Shown: positions 22,795 to 34,247 of the stretch, piece after piece
How positions within the stretch are numbered: the stretch's first letter is position 1
How the letters are laid out: each line of letters starts with the position of its first letter
Program-made: the position numbers and the translations under genes
Notes under the pieces: generated by a model
Database searches by the model: none
What the model was told of the DNA's origin: nothing
Seen by the model: only the letters and a program-made list of their open reading frames with translations
DNA from: Acanthosepion pharaonis
Taxonomy: Eukaryota > Mollusca > Cephalopoda > Sepiida > Sepiidae
DNA: 64,000 bases
Reading direction: 5' to 3'
Assembly: GCA_903632075.3 (NCBI GenBank)
Contig: CAHIKZ030003337.1
Coordinates: 1,988,001 to 2,052,000 of the forward strand

Positions 22795-23095
22795 CGTCAC
22801 ATTTGGTTGCCGCGACCGATACCAAGCCAGTTGGTCGTCACAGGACGAGACAACACGACTGACGCGACAGGCGGACGTCACGTTTGGAGCAGCGACACCC
22901 GGACGGAGCAGCGAGGAGCGAACAGCTGGCGCCGCGGCGAAGACGTCACAATTGGTACTGTTTAGGGACGTCACAACTGGTGTCGTGACCGGGATAGGAC
23001 CCTGGAACGGCCACGTCACAACTGGCGCCGTGGTAGATCAGGATAGAACGTCACAGTTGGCGCTGCGACCGGGGGACGACGTCACAATTTCATTA
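22795..23095 (+). repeat. Tandem array of primer-binding-site-like units
   Basis: Eight occurrences of CGTCAC start at 22795, 22836, 22876, 22944, 22969, 23014, 23049 and 23080. Most are followed by (A/T)A-(C/T)TGG-(T/C)G-CCG-TGACCGGGA-like sequence, clearest at 22969 (ACTGGTGTCGTGACCGGGAT). The period is about 25-45 bp, with one gap twice as long. TGG-beginning strings of this kind resemble tRNA primer-binding sites of LTR elements; repetition of one is unusual. ACGTCA is also a CRE-like half site. Function unknown. Confidence 0.65.
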
Positions 23096-23160
23096 ACTGC
23101 AAGTGTTCGAATCAATTAAAAAGAAAAAGAAAAACATTTTGTGACATATTCTTTTTAAAA

Positions 23161-23705
23161 TTATTCCGTGGCATCTGTTTCAAATAGCGTCAGCTCCAAA
23201 CCGGAGAATGGATGAAGGCGGAAAACTGAGGCCACATATCCATCTGCTAGATTTCGACGAAGTTCGACAGCCCAGGAAGGTAATCCATCAAGGGCAAGAA
23301 AAACCCTGATTTTAAACCTCTTCTGCCTTGTGGTCCTATCCAAAATATGGAAAATTCTAAGGAAGTAAACCCAGACAGAAATCTCGGAGTGGATCCCTAA
23401 AGGCAGTTGGCTAACAATACTGGTTACTTTCCGGTAACTCCTGCAGCCAAGCCGTCCCCACATGTAGTGATTTTTCCAAGCGTAGCTTAGATGTGGCACA
23501 AGGCCGAAATTATGGGGCACCCTGTAAGGATCGAACTCACTACTCAGTCTTAATTGTTCTAGAGAGACAAGATTGCTAGCCATTACACCGTCTCGAGGTG
23601 CTCAGCCGTCCCCAAATGTAATGCCCTGTATTCCTGTAGATCTTGTCGGTACAGCTGAGAGGATGTCCATGTGGCCTGGGAGAGCGCACGGCCTTTATAT
23701 ACCCT
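23161..23705 (-). repeat. Unclassified interspersed repeat (family U) split by a SINE
   Basis: The minus strand matches the plus strand of 26430-26770: shared blocks include TATATA(A/G)AGGCCGT near the start, CATTACATTTGGGGAC in the middle, and CATTCTCC followed by GGAGCTG at the end. The TATA-like string near the start hints at a promoter or an LTR but no ends are defined. The 140-codon frame across it spans both repeat and SINE and is not a gene. Confidence 0.75.
23467..23603 (-). mobile_element. tRNA-derived SINE (family S0) with target duplication
   Basis: On the minus strand it starts GCACCTCGAGACGG, has box A (TGGCTAGCAATC region), box B (GAGTTCGATCCTTAC) and a tail with GGCCTTGTGCCACAT and CTTGGAAAAATCAC. 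It is flanked by 17-bp duplications, AGCCGTCCCCACATGTA (23450-23466) and AGCCGTCCCCAAATGTA (23604-23620), one mismatch. The related repeat at 26555-26580 shows the empty site. A second full copy lies at 48335-48470. Transcription by RNA polymerase III and mobilisation by a LINE are inferred from the family type. Confidence 0.92.
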
Positions 23706-24753
23706 CACATGTCTAGGAGTATGAAAACTCTGAATTCATAGCACCTGCTGGCTTATAGGTCGTGCCTATTTAACTTCTGAAACGAAGGACGGGGTAACCT
23801 CAACATCCCGATCTAAAAGGAACCGGAAAATCATTGCACTATTTTGCCTTGAATGCCACCATTAAACAGGATTGTGAAGTTCATTTGTGAGTGGTGACCA
23901 CAGAATGCGCTAAATGAATTAATGATTCTTGTTAATCAAACACACAAATCAGCATGAAAAATAAGAAACCATTTAAATCTGTATCAAAAAGTGTACAGAG
24001 GACGATCATTTTTGCCAAAGTCGTGGTTGGAAATGTAAATAAATATTTCAAATCGCTTCCTGGAAAAACGTTTTTTAAAGTATTTATTTTTTCGAAGCAA
24101 AATGTAGAAAACAAAATGGATTATTTTTTAATGTTTTTTTTTTTAAAGATGTGTAGAGTCAAACTTAGCTTTAAATTATCCAGAGGGAAATTTAAAGAAA
24201 ACATTTTATTTTTACTCATAAACAACCTTAACCAACCAATCTGGTTAACGTGATGGTTTTGTGTGTTTTATAATTGGCTAAATCCTATTAAAAGTTTTCC
24301 ATTGTTTGTTCTTGTATTTGAAAATCAGTTTAGAAAAAGAAAATCCCATTCTGTTGGGGAAACTGAACGACATCAATAAATTGATTTTTAAAATAAGTGA
24401 AATCGCATTTTTGTATAAGTGCGCATGTGTGGAGACATATGTGTTTGTATGTGTGCTTGTGTGGTTTTGGGCTGTCGGAATTGATTACACTTTTACCAGT
24501 AGCTTAGCTTTGAAGTTTTCGTTTCTTCATTTTTACTCTTTGAGTTGCAATGCAAAAATTTCCCAAACTAATTAGTAATTGAAGAAATGTCTTACTCATT
24601 TATACACTGGAAATCACTTTACGTTTCTCGGCAAATTTTACGTCTGTGTTCTTTTCTGCTTGACAAAAACCGTACATTAGAGTAATTGCAATTGCGTAAG
24701 CATTTATTCCAAAATAGCTATGGCGTTTCGCATCACCCAGACACATATAATGT

Positions 24754-24756
<3 letters not shown>
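23706..24756. other. No recognised feature
   Basis: AT-rich interval with short open frames of no known family. Confidence 0.4.

Positions 24757-24808
<52 letters not shown>
24757..24808. repeat. (TA)n microsatellite
   Basis: Pure TA tract of about 26 units. Confidence 0.95.
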
Positions 24809-24813
<5 letters not shown>

Positions 24814-24999
24814 CTTGCTATTTCTATCGGGGAAGAGTGACTGGGCGTTTGATTTGTCAGAAAGAAGACTTCCTGATCTTATCGGTCAAGAGAGGAACAA
24901 TCCCATCGTGCGGCATCTTTGGAAAGTACCTGAAAACCATATCACGGGTTGACTCAAGCCTCCTGATTGAAATTGAGTAGACGGAACAATTGGAAACCG

Positions 25000-25231
25000 T
25001 CGATAGATTGAGCTAGCATGAAGTCACAAGTCATTGTGACTAACGGCTTGAGCGTGCTGGCCTTGGTCAGATTGTTGATCACGCTAGATAACACGCTCTC
25101 TCCCCGAAACTGTAACTAAAGTCTGCTCAGCATGGTTGCAGTATAAACCACAGGTGGGCTCTGTGGGTGTTGAACAAACATAAATGTGCCTGAGCGAGCG
25201 TCTGCAATAGGGATTAACTAGCCATCCTTGT
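25000..25231 (+). repeat. SINE fragment (family S3), 3' part
   Basis: Matches the 3' half of the fuller copy at 59402-59830: shared blocks GTTGCA-TATAAA-CCACAGGT, ACAAA...AATGTGCCT, GCGTCTGCAA(T/C)AGGGAT and the terminal CTATTA. The tRNA-like head is missing. Confidence 0.75.
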
Positions 25232-25299
25232 AGCCAGCTATTATTATATATATATATTCAAACATAAATAAAAACGTATATTTACAATTTTTTTCTGGG

Positions 25300-25815
25300 A
25301 TGATGGTTAACCGAGAATGTTCTTGAACGTACGTCGGAGCGTAAGGTTAAGCTTTTTAAGGCTGCTGTGGTTTTGGGACCTGGTCTTTGTCCAGTTATTT
25401 AAAACTACTATGGCCGGGTAGGCGGTGGTAGACACTTGCTGATATGGTATCGTAGTGTGCGAATTCTTGTTTTTTTTCTGTCAAACTGAGTGTTGTATTT
25501 AATACTATTCCGCTGTTCCCAATTATTCCCTAAGGATTGTTTGCAAAGTAGTTCCGTGATTTATCAATTTAAATATGTGAGGCCTGCTATGGGGCGAACC
25601 AACTTGCGGTTGGAGACTCGTGCGTTCCTATATAATACGGGGCGGAAGAGTAATCGCTTGTTTCAATCAGTTTGTGGGTCAGCAGTATGGGTTCATTTGA
25701 TTAAAAATACGGGTTGTGCTTCCTAATATGTTGACGGAGCGTTTAGGATGGTGCACAGAGCTCTGTCGGTTAAAAATTTACAGTTTCTAGAAGCGGAAAT
25801 TGTCTGGCAGCCATG
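25300..25815 (+). pseudogene. Penelope-like element GIY-YIG endonuclease fragment, decayed
   Basis: Plus-strand reading gives FFSVKLSVVFNTIPLFPIIP, then SSVIYQFKYVRPAMGRTNLR and LETRAFLYN (about 25470-25640), then SAVWVHLIKNTGCAS, and after one stop FRMVHRALSVKNLQFLEAEI (to about 25795). This order, a Tyr-containing strand, a GRT-xx-RL-x-R helix and a late Leu-Glu-Ala block, fits the C-terminal GIY-YIG nuclease attached to the reverse transcriptase in Penelope-like elements. Key Cys/Tyr residues appear replaced (RPAMGRT), so it is probably inactive. Based on remembered family patterns. Confidence 0.6.
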
Positions 25816-26085
25816 ACTGGCTTCTCCTGCTATGCGTGGCATGGTGCAGAGTCCTGTTGCCAAACACAGGGTTTTCTAGCTGCCACATTCTTGACCCAGG
25901 GCAGCATTACCTCCTCAAGGTGCTTGATATAGACCTCCATGTTTAGTCTGTGCCCTGTGGAAAGGTGAATGGAGGCATAATTTCACCATCACTAGTGATC
26001 AATCGAAAAATTTTAGTAATCACCATTAAACTCCCCCAACTCTTTCGGAATCCTCTGGTGAAGTAAATTGCGTCATGTGGCTCTT
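25816..26085 (-). pseudogene. Tc1/mariner-type transposase fragment
   Basis: Minus strand reads TKIFRLITSDGEIMPPFTFP, then after a shift GHRLNMEVYIKHLEEVMLPW and KNVAARKPCVWQQDSAPCHA. The last block, WQQDSAPCH, contains the second catalytic Asp of mariner-like DDE transposases. The first and third catalytic regions are missing. It abuts the Penelope-like fragment. Confidence 0.7.
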
Positions 26086-26279
26086 TTTTTTTCACTGACG
26101 GTGCCCAACTGACCTTACTATACTGTGCATACGTGAAATTAAAAATTTACACATCGCAACCTGCCTATAGTAAATTCAAGCTTCATTATGAGCCACATTT
26201 GTAGTCTTGTGCCAGAAGAAATTTAAGCTTACTCAATAGTATAAACACCTCACAATGGAATAGCAAGATAATTTCGCAG

Positions 26280-26340
26280 ACTACAACAATTTAACTGAGT
26301 TCGATCCTTACTGAGTGTCTCACAATTCTGACCTGGAGCT
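26280..26340 (+). repeat. SINE S0 fragment
   Basis: Box-B-containing stretch GAGTTCGATCCTTACTGAGT with the preceding ACAACAATTTAACT resembles S0 copies; both ends are lost. Confidence 0.5.
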
Positions 26341-26429
26341 AGACGAACGTTTTGCAAAAAGAAGGCATCCGTGTATCTTGCGAGTTAAAGTCAGCGACCT
26401 GTTTAGTCAAAAATTAATCCACTGGAATT

Positions 26430-26770
26430 GAAACTAGAATGACCTGTCCAGGGCGAAAGCCAGGACGATGGTATATAGAGGCCGTCCGCTACCTAGACTA
26501 CATAGTCACCCTCATGGCCATATCTACAAGATACAAAGGATTACATACCATTACATTTGGGGACCACTTAGCCGCAGGAGTTGGCAGAAAGTTTTCAGGT
26601 CACCACTCTGCTTTTCCTGTCTGGATTTACTTCCATATCGTTTCCGTGTTTTGGATATCACCACAAGGCTGCGGAGGTTTAAAATTTATATGAACTGCGT
26701 TTCGGAGCTGGTTATGAGGCGCCAGTTTTCCGCTTTCGCCCATTCTCCAGGATGGAGCTGGACATAGTTA
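26430..26770 (+). repeat. Unclassified interspersed repeat (family U), SINE-free copy
   Basis: Plus-strand counterpart of 23161-23705 without the SINE insertion; it holds ATTACATTTGGGGACCACTT at the site that is duplicated around the SINE in the other copy. The 84- and 99-codon frames in it are incidental. Confidence 0.75.
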
Positions 26771-27530
26771 TCAAAGTCTATTTGATATGCATGCAACAGA
26801 ATCATTTCAGAGCCTGGGAGTTTGACCCCACCATAATCCCAGACTATGACACTAAATTATATAATACCAGATTTATATTTTAAGGTATAATTAATGCTGG
26901 ATTCTACAGTTGGCATGAATCGAGAAGTCTGTATTCCTAAAACAGCTTTACAAATTCACTGATACTCAAGAAAAAGTAGCTGTGGTGATCTATTATCATT
27001 TACATATAAATTGAGCACGGCATTTTAAAAATGTTTATTAAATATCGATAACATTTGATAGTTGTTTGAGAAAGACTAGTGCGGTTACACGAACTTTACC
27101 ATAAGTAGTTCTCAGTACTGAATTTGTTCTTATCACTGGTACAGTGTAACCCAGTGCAATCTAGCGGACGATACCAAGTGAGAAGAAAATTATCCTTGTA
27201 TGCCGAAATGCCTGGAAGAGTAGGGTGTACAATCCGGATATCCCAGATTAATATGGTACTCTATCGATCTTAGGTCATGAGATAAACCAATCACTGAAAG
27301 CCTGTCTCTTTCGAAAGGCTTTGTCTCCTAAAATGCATTGACCACACGACATTCATTTTGGCTACACCTTCGTCAGTGATCACACGTAACATATGACTAT
27401 GTCCCGGTACCTTATACTTCGATTAAGACACGGAGCCTATGTATAATGTCAGAGTGATAAACAGATGAAATTACCCCAAAAATAATAATGAAATAAAAGA
27501 ACCTTAATTATTTACGTTATTTGCATGCTG
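26771..27530. other. Unclassified interval with one hairpin-like module
   Basis: On the minus strand at 27376-27350 is CTGACGAAGGTGTAGCCAAAATG, a member of the recurrent CTGANGA...GAAA-type modules. Nothing else recognised. Confidence 0.4.
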
Positions 27531-27790
27531 CCTATTATGCTCATATTTGTGTAATTATTCCAACGTTTCCGCTGTTGTGCTCTCCAGCCTTCGTGAAGTG
27601 GTTATTATTCCGGGTAACTTTCAGGGAATTTCGAATTGAACGCTATATTTAATCTACGGGATAGATTCTTCTCACCCTGCTGCCCATGCCTAGGCATATC
27701 TCAGCCAGTTCTTATTTAATGCTGCTCAGTTATTGCTCACGCCGTTTTCAATGAGTTCAACTATACACTGCTGGGCCCATGGATTGAACT
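27531..27790 (-). repeat. Diverged S2 repeat (tRNA-headed)
   Basis: Minus strand has a box-B-like AGTTCAATCCATGGG (about 27783) at one end and CACGAAGGCTGGAG...GCGGAAACGTTGG (27598-27561) at the other, the order found in S2 copies near 40700, 43620 and 47280. Confidence 0.55.
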
Positions 27791-28997
27791 TGCAATTACA
27801 GTGACACAAAATTCATGAACAAATGCTTTAATTTTCTAAGCTAACAATGTGGATTAAATAAAGGGTACGATTCGAAATTTCCTGATGGTTACACGGATCA
27901 ACAAATATGATGAATGTCCCAGTGCACAACGCCTGAAACGTTGTTTAAATAATGTAAAGTATGATAACTCCTCATCCCAGAAATTCAGATAGAATAAAGA
28001 ACCGTAGTTATTATGAACCAAAACATATTCAACAGATGTTTGGTCGTCTCATTACTTCCGAAGCGAGTTCGGTAATCACAGACACGCTCATATTAGTGAC
28101 CTTGTTCCAGCCTAACTTGAGTAAATATCAGAATGCGTCGCTGAAGAATAAATGTTACCAATCTCGTCTCGCTAATCACTGCTTTTCAAATGATTCGAAT
28201 CTACTCAATATGCTCAATATGTGTTGCCTTGTGCCTTACAAAGCTAAGACTATATAAATATGGATTATGTAATAGTTTGTAGCATACTTTACATGCCATT
28301 ACTTTTTTAAATGAACTTGATATTTCGTGCCCCCAAACTTTTTAACTTGTAAAATATAATTGGGTATCTGATTTAGTGCAGTGGTTCGCTAACCTTCCTC
28401 GCTTTATGATTTGCTAGTTCGATTTTCATGTTCTGACTTTATAGCTTTTTTCAAGAGAAGAGTAAGCTTCGTAAATTTATATAACAATGCAGGATAAGCT
28501 GTACAATATTTGGTTGGAATGAAAGTTTTCGCTCATTTAGGACAATCATCTTTATTTAGAAACCTCATGACCTTTGCCTCCAACGAAACAAAAATAATCA
28601 AAAATATGAAGTATAATATATGCAACAAAGTGCTATGACTAAAGAGTATGATGACTATTGTGTTCGAACTGTATTCTCTCTTATTAGTAGGATGCTGTGT
28701 TTAAATAATGACCCGTCAGATTGCAAACGATGTGACCACCTAAGTACATGTTATCAGATGCTGAAAGGCTTTGTTAATTTTTCTATGGAAAGCACATATA
28801 AATGCAACTAGTAAAATAATTTTCAAGCATTCGCAAAAAGATATTTCTTCCTTAATTTTTCTTGGAAGAAGGAAACCCTATTCTCTTTGGGTTTCTCTAT
28901 CCATTTTACATCCCAATAAATCGAGGGTTTTTTTTTCTATTAATCTTACTACTGCTAAACGCTGCATAATATCTATGTATATTCTATATATACATAT
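27791..28997. other. No recognised element; possible tRNA-like head at 28378-28440
   Basis: GTGCAGTGGTTCGCTAACC followed about 25 bp later by CTAGTTCGATTTTC has box A and box B spacing but no recognised SINE body. The 98- and 63-codon frames nearby have no family motif. Confidence 0.35.
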
Positions 28998-29755
28998 ATT
29001 GTTAGTCATTTTGCTATAAAATACATTGTTGGTTATTATGCTATAAAATGTATTATTGATCATTTTGCTATAAAATATATTGTTGGTTATTTTGCTATAA
29101 AATGTATTGTTGGTTATTTTGCTATAAAATGTATTGTTGGTCATTTTGCTATAAAATATATTGTTGGTTATTTTGCTATAAAATGTATTGTTGGTTATTT
29201 TGCTATAAAATGTATTGTTGGTCATTTTGCTATAAAATATATTGTTGGTTATTTTGCTATAAAATATATTGTTGGTTATTTTGCTATAAAATGTATTTTT
29301 GATCATTTTGCTATAAAATATATTGTTGGTTATTTTGCTATAAAATGTATTTTTGGTCATTTTGCTATAAAATGTATTGTTGGTTATTTTGCTATAAAAT
29401 GTATTGTTGGTCATTTTGCTATAAAATGTATTTTTGGTCATTTTGCTATAAAATGTATTTTTGGTCATTTTGCTATAAAATGTATTGTTGGTCATTTTGC
29501 TATAAAATATATTGTTGGTTATTTTGCTATAAAATATATTGTTGGTTATTTTGCTATAAAATATATTGTTGGTCATTTTGCTATAAAATATATTGTTGGT
29601 TATTTTGCTATAAAATGTATTGTTGGTCATTTTGCTATAAAATGTATTTTTGGACATTTTGCTATAAAATGTATTGTTAGTCATTTTGCTATAAAATATA
29701 TTGCTGGTAATTTTGTTTTAAAATTTGTATTGTTCACAATTCTACTATAAATATG
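28998..29755. repeat. 27-bp minisatellite, about 27 units
   Basis: Unit ATTTTGCTATAAAATGTATT plus GTTGGTT, repeated with small substitutions. Because 27 is divisible by three, both strands stay open: the minus strand gives a 268-codon frame of 9-residue repeats (FYSK followed by M/I-T-N-N-T/I), the plus strand gives YCWLFCYKM-type repeats. Substitutions fall mainly at a few sites (G/A in ATGTATT or ATATATT, GTTA or GTCA). No coding context; I read it as a minisatellite. Confidence 0.93.
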
Positions 29756-30516
29756 TATTTTTATACATTGATAGTTTTTTTTCACTTTGTTTAAGGGTTC
29801 ACTATTTGCCCATAGATGAGAAAGTAACAGGTGCTACCACCTCAATCAGGGTGGACCTGGGTACAACCGCAATTAAGAGGTGGTTAAGAGCTTCTCAATC
29901 CTTCAGTAGCCCGATCAGAGACCTTGCTGTCGTATGTAGCTTATCGTCATACCCTGGATTCATAGTTGCACTTATTACATTTTGTATGTGATCGCCAAAT
30001 CTGTATTCTATCAACAGAATTAATGAAAACACCTGAGAGCTCCTATGAAGTGTTAATCTTAAAATAATCGTCTTAATGAATAGTAACATTCTTTCACGCA
30101 CCAACTAGCAAAACAGTTTCAATTCAATGGGTATTTCAAGAATTTGTTTCTGAGGTCCAGAATTGTTCCACAGATTTTTATTAGAATTAGTTTTCTTTTG
30201 CTTTGCGTTTCTTCTGTCTTCTACTTTCCAGATATTATAAAAGTCACATTTATTCGCTTTTTATCATTAATTTCGAATTGGCGTAACTCATGTTGAATTT
30301 TACAATGGAAATTAGTCACTACAATAGAAAAGAGCTTGTAAATGTCAAGTAGAGTGAAAAGGAAAAAAATCATATAAATTGCCTCGTGCGTATCTCGGGG
30401 ACAAGTGTTTGTTTACAATTAGTTTTCAAATCGATTTCTAATATAGAAGCCTACAATCTTACAAGACTTTACAAAATTAAAAAACAAACAAATTTTAAAT
30501 CAAGAAAAACTAGCGG
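29756..30516. other. No recognised feature
   Basis: Ordinary AT-rich sequence; nothing supported. Confidence 0.4.
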
Positions 30517-30576
<60 letters not shown>

Positions 30577-30631
30577 TATATCCATATATATATATATATA
30601 TATAAATACATATGTACATATATATATATAT

Positions 30632-30674
<43 letters not shown>
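30517..30674. repeat. (CA)n(TA)n compound microsatellite
   Basis: Short CA tract then about 145 bp of TA interrupted by CATATATATCC and similar variants. Confidence 0.93.
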
Positions 30675-30675
<1 letters not shown>

Positions 30676-30946
30676 CTAAGATATATGGTGGTGTATGCAT
30701 ATGCATGTGAGTGCGCGTGTATCTACATGCAAACAAAACGAACTCTCTAGCCTTAGGAAGAAAATAAGTTTAGAAAAATCTTTAAATTTAATTTGCAAAG
30801 TTTAAGCTGATGTTGAGTGTTTCTTCAAGGAGGTCGAAGTCGCGTTAATCAATAGTTTGCATTGTTTTATTAGACATTTTTTATGATAGTGCCAAGCAGT
30901 TCAACCCAGTTAAGACAAAACCACTGTTTCTTAATTATATTTACCA

Positions 30947-30947
<1 letters not shown>

Positions 30948-30995
<48 letters not shown>
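30948..30995. repeat. (TA)n microsatellite
   Basis: TA tract of about 20 units. Confidence 0.93.
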
Positions 30996-30998
<3 letters not shown>

Positions 30999-31435
30999 AA
31001 CACCTAAGATTTAAATGGCTTTCGTTCTTAAGGACATTAAAAAAATATTTATTGAGTATTCAAACTAAACTCCGACTCGAGGAATTATAAGAGAAAATTT
31101 TATGTCGATTGAACATATTATTCTGTCTGTATGAATAATATGATTTCTTTCAGTGAATTTAACGGGCGACGAATTAAGCGCCTCGCCTTGGAACAATGGT
31201 TAGTGAGCCTACCTTAAGCAACTATTGTAATTTGTTCCTGTTTCTTTTGATTTTCCCTGGCTATGGTGATTTTTTTATTGATTCGTTTTGTACGATTTGT
31301 CGAATCTTTTTAGGTTTTTAATGCTATAAAATATTTTTAGAATAAGAATTAATCATTTTAGAAAATTTTTTTTGGTTAATGATTTAGTGATACAAATCTT
31401 AGCTAGATGGAGTATATATATAATATATTCTATAC

Positions 31436-31552
31436 TTTTCCCAAGAGTACTTGTGTGTAATGAATATAACGAACCCAAATGGAATTGGAACGCGGGTCTC
31501 ATATTAAGAATTCCGAGCCATTAACCACTATACCACACGCACATCCAAGCTC
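31436..31552 (-). repeat. tRNA-headed SINE fragment (family S1)
   Basis: Minus strand reads GTGGTATAGTGGTTAATGGC (box A-like), then CGCGTTCCAATTCC (box B-like), then ATTCATTACACACAAGTACT and CTTGGG, the layout of the S1 copy at 46866-47150. This copy shows the tRNA-like head best. Confidence 0.7.
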
Positions 31553-33089
31553 ACAGAATCTGGTATTCCAAAGCGGTCACTCATTAAGGTACTGACCAGG
31601 TTCGACGTTGCTTCAACCTGATATTACCGCAAGCCGAATGTATATTTAATAAATAGTAATGAATTAAAAGTTTTGTTGAAAAGCACACCATTCTAACTAA
31701 AATAATATGAAATGCTGCCAATAATTTTTTGACGACAATTAAAAATGGTTTACAAACGAGAAATTTCATTTTTCAGAACCGCGATTTCTTTCAATTAATT
31801 TAAGCCCATATTTATATAACTCGGAACAAGTAACATAATTCATTACTTAATTGATGTTAAGTAGAGCTGATGTTATGGACACCAGAAAGCAATCAGCAAA
31901 CTAAACTAACAAAATCGATCAGAGCTGACTGAGGTGGTTTCAGAATAATCTTCTTAGGAAGGACATGAATCTACGCTATCACTAGATATCTTAAAAAAAG
32001 TATTTTGTCACTGACGAAGTAGAATGGCAAGTGCTGTGAACGTTTGCATTTACTTATATCCACACCGACGTTCTCAAAACAATAGAAAGTATTTGACAAT
32101 TCAAAAGCTACTGCGGTATGATCGATTCTATGTGTTTGCCGTTTTCCGCCTGATTGTGCTAAACTCGTGAATTAAAAAGAAAGAAAAGCAAAGATTTTGT
32201 CCATAAATCATCGTTGGTCTGTCGACCTATTTGAAGTTTATTTATTTTGCAATGGATTAACAGCAGTATAGACTAGCTTCTGCCAATCTAGTAACCATCA
32301 ACAAAGTTGTAAATAGCTAAAAAGCCCGTGTTGATGGATTCAACTATTCCTTTTCAGTTCAATAAACAGAAATAGTCCGACTTCGGTATCCCTGATCGTG
32401 AAGCGAAATCTTTCTTCTTCTGCAAATACTTGGCACATATTTAGACTTTTCTAAATATTCCCCCAAATCTTTTCTCCAATTCCCCACGCCCAACCATGTC
32501 CCACACCTCTATCGTATTGATCGCCTTTCACTAACTTTGCTTGTTCTGTTCGTACGATTCAGATGCAGAGAGTGACATCATGGCGCCCGAGCAATATTTT
32601 TGGCGGGAGAATAGCAGCAGGTCAGAATAGAAAAAGAAAGAAGAAAATAGTCAAGAATAAATTTATTTCCGCAAAACTGAAAGCTAAAGAACTAAATTTG
32701 TATCCGTGATGTATAATCGTACACTACTTTCCATACATATTTCTTTTATTGTTAATTAAAAAAAAAAAAATCTTAGAAAATACAGTATCATGTTTCACTT
32801 ATTATTTTTAAAGGAACAAGGCCTTTTTGACAATGACTTGTCTGTGATAATCCAGATCAAAAATATTGTATTATACTGAAAATCCTTCCCACCTCATGAA
32901 TGTGCATAAACCATTCTCATTGTTAATTAATAGAAAATTTTTCTAGTATTTTTCATTTCATTCTGTTAGTTTATAATGGGGGTTGAATGATGATAGATGA
33001 GAGGGGAAGAAAAATGAATTAATAATTATTTACAATTTCTAATCTTAGAAATCCGAAAATGATTGATTATGAGTGGTAATTGAAAATTA
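31553..33089. other. Unclassified interval
   Basis: Plus strand at 32011-32047 has CTGACGAAGTAGAATGGCAA and GTGCTGTGAACGTTTG, another member of the recurrent module. No coding family recognised. Confidence 0.4.
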
Positions 33090-33389
33090 CTATGCATTAG
33101 GGTAGGTCGATTTTTGTCTTTTTTTTTAAAATATCAAAAAGAATAATGTACCGAAAGTTGTGTATTGACCAATTAAGTACTGATACAAAAAATTACATCT
33201 GTCACTTCAACGGTTTTTTGAGCATTTGGCATCAAAGATCGTAGACAAAAAAGCACTGAAAAATCCACGATTTTGCAAGATTTAGACTAAATATTGATAA
33301 AAAAACAAACAATTTCACTATTTAAATCAGGGAATGTTGTTATTTTGTTTTAGCAAAATGAAATAAAATGTAGAAATTATAAATAAATT

Positions 33390-34080
33390 TCAAATTTCAA
33401 ATTGTATATTTTTCAATGTGATCTGTTGGATTTCATATGGTTGCTTCCTTATCCTTTGGATCATATTGAAAATATACATTTGCTGATTGTGGAACTTGTT
33501 ATTTCTTTTATTTTGGAACTGGCAAATGGCATACACATTCACAATAAAATTTATTAAACCATGGAGTTTGGTTGAAATATTTCGTGGGTATGCACCATGA
33601 GTCCATAAGCACATCAGACCGATGCCTAAAGTTAACCACCTTGACTGGTTTAATGGACCAATTTTCCATGATGCAAATCTAGAATCCACCTTACCTCTAG
33701 AAATACCCACTGTATATTCATAAAGGAGTCTTTGGTCACAACTAAAGGTATCTGCATTTTCAATTTTAAAAATAGAATCCAGAGGACTGCCAACAGCTGA
33801 AAATGATATTTGGGGTAAATTATGATAATCATTTGCACGTAATCTTCCAAGTGGACCATTGAATGTGGCAGGGCTATTTTCTGGTACCATCTACATGTTT
33901 AAAAATAGCTCTAAATGGAAGTTTATTTTGGTGCAAGGAGCAACCAATAGTATGAAGATTTCTAAGTTTTCTTTCTAGAGGTGCAGCAAATCCACCTTCA
34001 CAGCCTGAATTGGCATTAGTGTTTGTCAACAAGGATAGCCTTGATAGTGCTCGCACTGTTGAATTCATGCAAAACATCAC
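33390..34080 (-). pseudogene. Transposase-like protein of the TAGGG element, frameshifted
   Basis: Two overlapping minus-strand frames. The first (34080-33874) includes CEGGFAAPLERKLRNLHTIG and NELPFRAIFKHVDGT. The second (33890-33390) includes PENSPATFNGPLGRL, SCDQRLLYEYTVGISRGKVD and GPLNQSRWLTLG, then LINFIVNVYAICQFQNK. They join naturally at HVDGT/VPENS if a frameshift near 33880 is allowed. The combination NELP..HxDGT, DQxxL and SRWLT occurs, as I recall, in an arthropod and mollusc transposase-like family of unsettled function. Both ends are incomplete, so no active protein is expected. Confidence 0.65.
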
Positions 34081-34247
34081 TTTTTACACTTTAACCTTTG
34101 CTCTATCAATTTTACATTTATCTATATAAATATCTTTTTATATTAATTTTGCGGATAAGAAAGCCCATAGCCCTTAAATCCAAGAGCAATGCATTTGCAA
34201 GGCTGGCTCCAAGATTGTAAGATACATCACCCCTGATCAACTCAACA

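Noticed and set aside
23161..23583. 140-codon frame as a gene
   Set aside because: It crosses the junction between family U and the inserted SINE, so the frame postdates the insertion by chance.
27120..27290. Additional SINE copies near 27130, 29820 and 31190 from tRNA-like strings
   Set aside because: Only one promoter-like box each, at spacing and quality expected by chance in 64 kb.
28878..29684. 268-codon open frame of FYSK repeats as a protein-coding gene
   Set aside because: It follows exactly from a 27-bp tandem repeat, is mirrored by open frames on the other strand, and has no codon or exon evidence.
28998..29755. CRISPR array
   Set aside because: Units are contiguous with no unique spacers, and the genome is eukaryotic.
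30386..30736. Open frames rich in alternating Ile-Tyr (also near 5900, 7300, 24750, 36550, 52400)
   Set aside because: They are translations of (TA)n microsatellites.
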